Assembly: GCA_027364695.1 (NCBI GenBank)
Contig: DAHXOV010000181.1
Coordinates: forward strand, 1-5,269
From: a bacterium
GTDB lineage: Bacteria > Bacteroidota > Bacteroidia > B-17B0 > Aurantibacillaceae
Length of the DNA stretch: 5,269 bases
Direction: 5' to 3'
How positions within the stretch are numbered: position 1 is the first letter of the stretch; every line of letters begins with the position of its first letter. A program made the position numbers and the translations under genes. The notes under the pieces are model-generated. The model was given only the letters and a program-made list of their open reading frames with translations. It made no database searches and was not told where the DNA came from. Shown here piece by piece: positions 1 to 5,269 of the stretch.

Positions 1-523
1 CATCTCCTGTATTCATGTTGATAGGTGCCCCTCCATTAATAGATATTTGTGTGCTATTTTGTGTTGCTACTACCATATATTCTTTTCCCCAGTCACCAGG
101 ATTTCCATCAATATTCACGACTCTATACTTATTGCCTAAAGCATGTGTAGGATATATTACAGCAGCGTCTGCTGAGTATGCTCCATAATTGAGTGCATAC
201 AAGCTAATTGTATCGCAACTCTGTACATGAACACCTAAATTTTCAACCACACCGCTCTGCGTAGAATAAGCATTGGCAGGTAAATTTATTTGAGTACCTG
301 TATTGGCTAATAATGACCCCGTTTGTGTAAATCCTAATCCAGGAATGCTGACTGTGTATGAGACATTTCTGTCAGACGAAATAAATAATTGAAGTTGAGG
401 CGTCACTAAATTATCCATAAATCCTAACCAAAAATCTTTTCCCTTTGTTGAAATTTGAGATTTTATATCAAAAACAATCAGCACGAATAACAAACAACAG
501 GTATATTTTTTTAACAGCCGCAT
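1..523 (-). CDS. Secreted protein with IgGFc-binding-like N-terminal domain (partial, 3' end outside window)
   Basis: The reading frame starts at the ATG complementary to 521-523 and stays open for 174 codons to the left edge, so only the N-terminus is present. Residues 1-23 form a Sec signal peptide: a basic start (MRLLKKY), a hydrophobic core (CCLLFVLIVF), then a likely cut near KSQ. Residues 27-35 (KGKDFWLGF) begin the block typical of the IgGFc-binding N-terminal family. It continues with a strand-rich LQLFISSD, the SIPGLGFTQTG segment (59-69), GVVENLGVHVQS (91-102), ISLYALNYGAYSADAAV (106-122) and ALGNKYRVV (128-136). In Bacteroidota such proteins are usually large, exported, and end in a T9SS sorting or gliding-motility C-terminal domain; that end is not visible, so T9SS export is inference. 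Ligand and function are unknown, and the family name does not prove antibody binding. No Shine-Dalgarno sequence precedes the start, but a good Bacteroidota promoter lies just upstream. The gene is divergent from maeB. Confidence 0.85.
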   Translation of the reverse strand, partial: MRLLKKYTCCLLFVLIVFDIKSQISTKGKDFWLGFMDNLVTPQLQLFISSDRNVSYTVSIPGLGFTQTGSLLANTGTQINLPANAYSTQSGVVENLGVHVQSCDTISLYALNYGAYSADAAVIYPTHALGNKYRVVNIDGNPGDWGKEYMVVATQNSTQISINGGAPINMNTGD

Positions 524-543
524 GTTTTGATTTTTTATTGCTA

Positions 544-576
544 CAAATTTAAGGAAATTAGAGCAATACAGTCAAA
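544..576 (-). promoter_or_regulatory. Bacteroidota-type promoter for the leftward secreted-protein gene
   Basis: Read on the minus strand, a TTTG (-33 element, plus-strand 573-576) is followed after 21 bases by TAAATTTG (-7 element, plus-strand 544-551). This matches TTTG-N17-23-TAnnTTTG, the consensus for the primary sigma factor of Bacteroides and Flavobacterium. Transcription would begin around 537, leaving a short leader of about 15 bases before the start codon at 523. The match is exact in both boxes and the spacing is in range; in AT-rich DNA some matches occur by chance. Confidence 0.6.
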
Positions 577-578
577 TT

Positions 579-615
579 ATTCAATAAATAAATCCGCCCA
601 TTCAATCAATAAAAT
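579..615. repeat. Imperfect direct repeat between the divergent promoters
   Basis: ATTCAATAAATAAA (from 579) recurs as ATTCAATCAATAAA (from 600). The two copies match at 13 of 14 positions and start 21 bp apart, about two helical turns, separated by the only GC-rich patch here (CCGCCC, 594-599). The pair lies between the -33 box of the leftward promoter and the candidate -33 box of the rightward one, so it could be a tandem regulator site. A chance pair in AT-rich DNA is also possible. Confidence 0.35.
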
Positions 616-621
616 AGTCCT

Positions 622-659
622 TTTGCTCAATATCAATATTAAATGACATTTTATTTTTG
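622..659 (+). promoter_or_regulatory. Candidate promoter for maeB
   Basis: TATTTTTG at 652-659 matches the Bacteroidota -7 consensus TAnnTTTG exactly. The nearest upstream TTTG is at 622-625, giving a spacer of 26 bases, slightly longer than the usual 17-23, so the -33 assignment is weaker than for the leftward promoter. Transcription would start near 666 and give a leader of about 55 bases before the chosen start at 722. Confidence 0.4.
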
Positions 660-721
660 AAAATCACCTTCATGAAATTCAATGCACAATGATTATATTC
701 GCACTTTATAAAAATCAGATT

Positions 722-3016
722 ATGCCTGAATACAAAAAACAGCACGCGCTTGAATACCACTCACAAGGTAAGCCAGGAAAAATTGAAGTCATTCCTACCA
801 AACCATACAGTACTCAAAGAGACTTATCACTGGCATACTCTCCAGGCGTGGCAGAGCCGTGTTTAGAAATACATAAAAACCCGGAAGACGCTTACAAATA
901 TACTGCCAAAGGGAATTTAGTAGCTGTTATTTCCAATGGTACTGCTGTATTAGGATTAGGCGACATTGGCGCGCTGGCTTCCAAGCCCGTTATGGAAGGA
1001 AAGGGGATGTTATTTAAGATTTATGCAGACATTGATGTGTTTGACGTTGAAATGAGTACAAAAAATATTGATGAATTTGTAAATACTGTAAAAAATATCG
1101 CGCCCACTTTTGGTGGGATAAACCTAGAAGATATAAAAGCGCCTGAGTGTTTTGAAATAGAAAAAAAATTAAAATCTGAATTAGATATTCCTGTTATGCA
1201 TGATGATCAACATGGTACTGCTATTATATCTACTGCTGCTTTAATGAATGCGTGTGAAATTTTTGATAAAGATTTATCCAAAATAAAAATAATTGTCAAT
1301 GGTGCTGGTGCTTCTGCAATATCGTGCGCTAAAATGTATCTATCCATTGGTGTTAAAAAAGAAAATATCATCATGTTGGACAGTAAAGGCGTTATTCATA
1401 AAAAAAGAAAAGATTTAGATGCATACAAGTCATTCTTTGCATCAGATAAAACAGATATCCATACTTTACAAGAAGCCATTAAAAATGCGGATATTTTTGT
1501 AGGGCTTTCAAAAGGTAATGTTTTGACTGCATCCATGGTTCAGTCAATGGCAAAAAATTGCATTGTCTTTGCTTTAGCCAACCCTATCCCTGAAATATCC
1601 TACGAAGATGCCGTGGGTGCCCGTGAAGATATTATTGTAGCTACTGGCAGAAGTGATACTCCCAATCAAGTCAATAATGTCCTTGGTTATCCATACATAT
1701 TCAGAGGTGCTTTAGATGTTCAAGCCCGTCAAATCAATGAAGAGATGAAATTATCTGCTGCCCAAGCGCTTGCAAAACTTGCTAAAGATCAAGTACCTGA
1801 TAGTGTTTTGCTTGCTTATGGTAAAAAAAACATGGTGTTTGGAAAGGATTATATAATTCCGAAGCCCTTAGATCCTCGTCTCATATCAGAAATATCCTCT
1901 GCTGTAGCCAAAGCAGCTATAGATAGTGGTGTTGCCAGAAAAATTATTCCTGATCTTGATGCATACAAAATTCAATTAGACAACAGAATAGGCAAAGACA
2001 ATAAATTCATCAGATCTGTTACACAAAGGGCAAAATTAGAACCCAGGAAAGTTCTATTTGCCGAAGCGGACGCACTTAGAATTATCAAAGCAATTAAAAT
2101 CATTTGCGATGAAAACATTGCACAGCCAATTTTGCTAGGAAATAAAAACAGAATATTAGATATGGCAAAAGAGTGCGGCGTAGAAATACGGGAAGACATA
2201 CCCATCATTAATCCAATAGAAGAAGAAAAGCTACGAAATGAATACGGAGATATTTTGTGGAAAAAAAGGCAAAGAAAAGGGCTAACACAATACGAAGCAC
2301 GAAGATTGATGCGAGACAGAAATTATTTTGGTGCGATGATGGTAGAACTGGGATATGCTGATGCCATGATATCAGGTATCACCAGACGATTTACAGAGAT
2401 ATTAAGACCGGCATTAGAAATTATTGGACCTGATGAAAACTTTAGAAGAGTCGCGGGGTTATATGCATTAAGCACCAAAAAAGGTATGTGTTTTTTTGCG
2501 GATGCAACCATTCATGAAAATCCTACATGGGAACAACTCGTTGACATAACTTTACTCACGCATCATTACATCAAACAGTACAATATACAGCCGGTTATTG
2601 CAATGTTATCTTATTCAAACTTCGGTTCTGTAAATAATGAAGAAACAGATAAGCAACACAAAGCTGCAGAATATCTTCATAAAAATCATCCTGATATATT
2701 GGTAGATGGAGAGATACAACCATCCTTCGCCCTTAATCAAAGTCTCATGCAGGAAAAATTTCCTTTCAGTAAAATAGCTGATAAAGAAGTGAATACTTTT
2801 ATATTTCCCAATTTGTCTTCCGCTCATATCAGTCAGCAAATGCTTTTAGAATTAGGTAATGCAGAAATATTTGGGCCTATTTTAATGGGATTAAAAAAGC
2901 CCGTGCATGTTTTACAACTCACTTCTACTGTGAGGGAAATTGTCAATATGGCTGTAATATCTGTATTAGACGCACAAAAAACAAAAGACATTAAAACATC
3001 AAGTGTATTTGTGTGA
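722..3016 (+). CDS. maeB: NADP-dependent malic enzyme, MaeB type, with C-terminal phosphotransacetylase-like domain
   Basis: This cytoplasmic enzyme oxidatively decarboxylates malate to pyruvate with a metal ion, making NADPH. The protein is complete at 764 residues, the usual length for the large hybrid MaeB class. The malic domain comes first: the catalytic tyrosine in SLAYSPGVAEPC (Y39), the lysine in SKPVMEGK (K94), metal ligands in NLEDIKAPECFEIE (E136, D137) and HDDQHGTA (D161, D162). The nucleotide-binding domain follows with VNGAGASAISC (192-202) and ANPIPEI (286-292). Residues from about 430 to the end resemble phosphotransacetylase (SGITR, RPALEIIGP, KPVHVLQL). In this class that domain is usually regulatory and senses acetyl-CoA; it lacks the Ser-Arg signature of active Pta. 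NADP preference is inferred from the class. I chose ATG 722 because MPEYKKQHALEYH is the normal family start; an in-frame ATG at 689 would add 11 atypical residues (MIIFALYKNQI). Neither start has a Shine-Dalgarno sequence. The frame shows no frameshift or internal stop. Confidence 0.96.
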   Translation: MPEYKKQHALEYHSQGKPGKIEVIPTKPYSTQRDLSLAYSPGVAEPCLEIHKNPEDAYKYTAKGNLVAVISNGTAVLGLGDIGALASKPVMEGKGMLFKIYADIDVFDVEMSTKNIDEFVNTVKNIAPTFGGINLEDIKAPECFEIEKKLKSELDIPVMHDDQHGTAIISTAALMNACEIFDKDLSKIKIIVNGAGASAISCAKMYLSIGVKKENIIMLDSKGVIHKKRKDLDAYKSFFASDKTDIHTLQEAIKNADIFVGLSKGNVLTASMVQSMAKNCIVFALANPIPEISYEDAVGAREDIIVATGRSDTPNQVNNVLGYPYIFRGALDVQARQINEEMKLSAAQALAKLAKDQVPDSVLLAYGKKNMVFGKDYIIPKPLDPRLISEISSAVAKAAIDSGVARKIIPDLDAYKIQLDNRIGKDNKFIRSVTQRAKLEPRKVLFAEADALRIIKAIKIICDENIAQPILLGNKNRILDMAKECGVEIREDIPIINPIEEEKLRNEYGDILWKKRQRKGLTQYEARRLMRDRNYFGAMMVELGYADAMISGITRRFTEILRPALEIIGPDENFRRVAGLYALSTKKGMCFFADATIHENPTWEQLVDITLLTHHYIKQYNIQPVIAMLSYSNFGSVNNEETDKQHKAAEYLHKNHPDILVDGEIQPSFALNQSLMQEKFPFSKIADKEVNTFIFPNLSSAHISQQMLLELGNAEIFGPILMGLKKPVHVLQLTSTVREIVNMAVISVLDAQKTKDIKTSSVFV

Positions 3017-3034
3017 TATACGCATAACATTTAG

Positions 3035-3066
3035 TTTGCTTCCCAACTTATTTTTTTATTATTTTG
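3035..3066 (+). promoter_or_regulatory. Weak candidate promoter for the TPR/PD40 gene
   Basis: In the 75-bp gap after maeB there is a TTTG at 3035-3038 and, 21 bases later, TATTTTG at 3060-3066. The latter is one base short of the TAnnTTTG consensus. Transcription would start near 3072, about 20 bases before the TTG start at 3092. I see no hairpin plus T-tract in the gap that would terminate maeB transcription (only a T-run at 3051-3057 without a stem), so read-through from maeB is equally possible. Confidence 0.25.
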
Positions 3067-3091
3067 CATCATTCTAAAACATTTTATTCTA

Positions 3092-5269
3092 TTGAAAATT
3101 TTTAGGTGCACATATAAAATTTTATATTGTTTATTTTCACTGGTATTCCTATTGAGTACGCATCCATTACATTCTCAAAAGGATATAGAGGAGATTAAAA
3201 AAGAATCTGAAAAAGCATTTGATAACGAAGAATATACTATTTCTTATAAATTATATTCTCAGTTAGTAGCCAATTTTCCAAAGGAAGCTTTGTACAATTA
3301 TCGTTTGGGCGTGTCTATGATATATGCTGAACCTGATAAAAAAAAGTGTATCAACTATTTGGAATATTCCATAAAGTTCATTCAAAAAAAAGAGACGCCT
3401 CTTGAAGCATTATTTTATTTAGGTAAAGCCTATCATATCAACTATCGCTTTGATGACGCCCTCAAGTATTACAGAGAATACAAACAACAAGTTTCCTCCT
3501 CTAAATCAAAAGAAATGCAAGCAGATAAGGAAATTGCTGCTTGTGAAAATGGTAAAAAACTATTATCCAATATCAAAGAATTGGTTATTTTATCAAAAAA
3601 ACGATTGCATGAAACCGAATATTTTAGAAGCTATGATTTGTCCACTATTGGTGGTAAACTTCTTGTAAAACCTGATGAGTTTCAAACAAAATACGATAAA
3701 AAGAGAAAAGATAAATCCGTCATCTATCTTCCTCAACAGGGTAATAAAGTATTTTTTTCCAGCTACGGGGAAGATGGTAAAAATGGAAGAGACATATACT
3801 TTGCCATACGGCTGCCAAACGGCAAGTTTGCTAAACCACAGTTACTCAAAGAAGTGAATACAGCTTATGATGAAGATTACCCTTTTCTGCATCCTAATGG
3901 GAAAATATTGTATTTTGCTTCAAAGGGACATAAAGGCATGGGAGGATACGATATATTTAAATCTACCTATGATGAGGCAAGTCAATCGTGGAGTATGCCC
4001 GAAAACCTTGAATTTCCCATCAATTCACCGGGAGATGATTTTTTATTTGTAACCGACTCCTCAGAAAAAATAGCTTTTTTTTCAACATCAAGATACTCAC
4101 CACCAGCGCAAATTGATGTACTGAAAATAAAAGTAGAAAGAGTGCCTCCACTGCTTGTTGCTATTAAAGGTAATGTAAGAAAAACAGAAATCAATCAAAG
4201 CATTCGTTCTGCCATTGCTGTAAAAAATATAGAAACAGGAGACCTTGTAGGAACTTTTGCTGCCAATGAAAATGGGGAATATTATATGGAACTACCCAAT
4301 AGTGGAAAATTTCTATTTACTGTAGAAACACCAGGATTTACCAAACAATCAGAGTCCGTAAATCTGCCTATATCTTACGCTATAAAACCACTACGTCAGA
4401 GTATTTCTTATGAAAAAAATGTGCTTGTTATTACTAACTATTTTGGTGAATCCAATACAGAAAATGGATACTTAGACATTGTTGAATTCATTGAAAAAAA
4501 AGCACAGCTTGATGCCAATGAAGATCAATTCAAATCTCAAGATGCAAAACCTCTCCTTGCTGATAACAACAATAATAATGATACTCTTGCATCTAATGTC
4601 CAAATCAATAAGTCACAAGGTATATCAGCATCAAATACGCAGATTCCTCCCAGTAATACAAAAGATCTTATTGATATTGTAAAAAAAGATGTTGAAGAAA
4701 CGCAATCTGAAGTTAATCAGTTAGAAACACAAAAAAACCAATTGAACCAAGTGGTTCAAATGAAAGAACAGGAAATTAAAAGCATAGAAAAAAACACAGA
4801 AGATACGCAAAATGAACTTAAGGTTGCCGATAGCAAAGAAGAAAAAGAACAACTCAGTCAATTACTTAATGACTTACAACAAAAAAAGAAAACTGCAGAA
4901 GAACAAAAACAGTTTTATGAACAATACCAAAAAGAAATACAAACTACATTAGATAGCAAAAAGAAAGAATCTGATGTCAATCAGCAATTTTTGACCGCAT
5001 TACAAGAATTTGATACGGGTAAAAATAAAAATACTTCCCTCAAAAAGCTTGAACAATTACAAAAAGAATTACAAACCATCGAAAAAGAAAAAACAGACAA
5101 AACAGATATGCTAGCATCACTTGATACTCAGGAAAAAGAAAAACAAGACAATCTATCAAAATTAGACGCGCAAAAAACAAGTATCAACAAAGACGTTCAA
5201 CTGATTGAACAAGAAATAAATAACTTAAAAAATGAACTCGCCAACACAAAAGATAAAACATTAAAAGAC
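3092..5269 (+). CDS. Exported TPR / PD40 propeller / CRD protein with long coiled coil (partial, 3' end outside window; TTG start)
   Basis: The frame is open from a TTG at 3092 to the right edge, giving 726 residues. From this TTG the N-terminus reads MKIFRCTYKILY, then a hydrophobic stretch and LHSQKD, a convincing signal peptide cut near residue 28. There is no lipobox, so it is probably periplasmic or surface-exposed rather than a lipoprotein. The first in-frame ATG (3317, residue 76) would destroy the signal and the first TPR. Domains in order: TPR-like helices at about 40-158 (YNYRLGVSMIY, LFYLGKAYHINYRFDDALKYY, ACENGKKLL); PD40 blades at about 208-347 (KVFFSSYGEDGKNGRDIYFA; DEDYPFLHPNGKILYFAS with GMGGYDIF at 282-289; a third, weaker blade); a carboxypeptidase-regulatory-like fold at about 358-426 (IKGNV, NENGEYYMELP); an N/S-rich linker at about 490-523; then a Q/K/E-rich coiled coil from about 524 to the edge. 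This N-terminal order resembles Bacteroidota OmpA-family and PorE-like envelope proteins. No OmpA domain is visible. The exact function is unknown. Confidence 0.85.
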   Translation, partial: MKIFRCTYKILYCLFSLVFLLSTHPLHSQKDIEEIKKESEKAFDNEEYTISYKLYSQLVANFPKEALYNYRLGVSMIYAEPDKKKCINYLEYSIKFIQKKETPLEALFYLGKAYHINYRFDDALKYYREYKQQVSSSKSKEMQADKEIAACENGKKLLSNIKELVILSKKRLHETEYFRSYDLSTIGGKLLVKPDEFQTKYDKKRKDKSVIYLPQQGNKVFFSSYGEDGKNGRDIYFAIRLPNGKFAKPQLLKEVNTAYDEDYPFLHPNGKILYFASKGHKGMGGYDIFKSTYDEASQSWSMPENLEFPINSPGDDFLFVTDSSEKIAFFSTSRYSPPAQIDVLKIKVERVPPLLVAIKGNVRKTEINQSIRSAIAVKNIETGDLVGTFAANENGEYYMELPNSGKFLFTVETPGFTKQSESVNLPISYAIKPLRQSISYEKNVLVITNYFGESNTENGYLDIVEFIEKKAQLDANEDQFKSQDAKPLLADNNNNNDTLASNVQINKSQGISASNTQIPPSNTKDLIDIVKKDVEETQSEVNQLETQKNQLNQVVQMKEQEIKSIEKNTEDTQNELKVADSKEEKEQLSQLLNDLQQKKKTAEEQKQFYEQYQKEIQTTLDSKKKESDVNQQFLTALQEFDTGKNKNTSLKKLEQLQKELQTIEKEKTDKTDMLASLDTQEKEKQDNLSKLDAQKTSINKDVQLIEQEINNLKNELANTKDKTLKD
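4661..5269 (+). other. Coiled-coil-coding segment of the TPR/PD40 protein
   Basis: About 203 residues (524-726) are dominated by K, E, Q, N, D and S, with regularly spaced leucine, isoleucine and valine and almost no proline, glycine or aromatic residues. Examples are LETQKNQLNQVV, LQQKKKTAEEQKQF and LEQLQKELQTIEKEK. A short less regular stretch (FLTALQEFDTGKNKN, near residues 633-647) may be a hinge between two helical rods. The segment continues past the window edge. The heptad register was judged by eye. Confidence 0.75.

Noticed and set aside
672..692. Six-codon open frame ATGAAATTCAATGCACAATGA just before maeB, as a possible leader peptide
   Set aside because: It is too short and has no regulatory codon run (no repeated amino-acid codons) and no attenuator hairpin nearby; chance occurrence is the simplest explanation.
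689..721. Upstream in-frame ATG at 689 as the start of maeB
   Set aside because: The added residues MIIFALYKNQI are not like MaeB N-termini, while MPEYKKQHALEYH from 722 is; there is no ribosome binding site favouring 689.
1158..1170. A-rich run in maeB as a possible programmed frameshift site
   Set aside because: The reading frame and family motifs continue uninterrupted on both sides, and poly-A lysine codons are common in this low-GC genome.
1972..3030. Minus-strand open frames over the 3' half of maeB (1972-2208, 2323-2511, 2615-2839, 2833-3030)
   Set aside because: They are antisense shadows of a well-conserved enzyme, with no recognisable domains or plausible start signals.
3017..3091. 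Rho-independent terminator after maeB
   Set aside because: There is a T-run at 3051-3057 but no GC-containing stem in front of it; only a 4-bp GTAT/ATAC pairing was found near the stop codon.
3811..3824. TGCC/GGCA hairpin in the PD40 region
   Set aside because: It is only a 4-bp stem within codons; no regulatory context.
3450..4682. Several short plus-strand open frames (3450-3668, 3675-3857, 3867-4052, 4479-4682) and one minus-strand frame (3982-4194)
   Set aside because: All lie inside the long TTG-started frame, which has recognisable domains throughout; the short products show no family resemblance.

Overview
The window looks like a piece of a low-GC Bacteroidota chromosome, probably an environmental or uncultured lineage. 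Four things support this. The leftmost gene encodes a secreted protein with the IgGFc-binding-type N-terminal domain common in gliding and type IX secretion (T9SS) Bacteroidota. The rightmost gene combines a signal peptide, TPR-like repeats, PD40 propeller blades and a carboxypeptidase-regulatory-like fold, as in that phylum's cell-envelope proteins. The promoters visible match the Bacteroidota TTTG / TAnnTTTG pattern. None of the start codons has a Shine-Dalgarno sequence. The phylum is an inference from these features; no species can be named.

Layout. Positions 1-523 (minus strand) hold the first 174 codons of the secreted protein, which runs off the left edge. Positions 524-721 are a divergent intergenic region with a good promoter for the left gene, a plausible one for the right gene, and an imperfect direct repeat between them. 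Positions 722-3016 (plus) encode a complete 764-residue NADP-type malic enzyme with a C-terminal phosphotransacetylase-like domain (maeB). After a 75-bp gap with no recognisable terminator, positions 3092-5269 (plus) hold a long open frame that begins at a TTG codon and runs off the right edge. It encodes an exported TPR/PD40/CRD protein with a coiled coil of at least about 200 residues.

The three genes do not form an obvious pathway. MaeB is central carbon metabolism (malate to pyruvate, supplying NADPH). The two partial genes encode envelope or secreted proteins typical of the phylum, and their adjacency to maeB looks incidental. I find no CRISPR array, tRNA, rRNA, insertion sequence, phage gene or defence system. 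The points most worth a second look are the TTG-started envelope gene with its long coiled coil, and the divergent control region between the first two genes.
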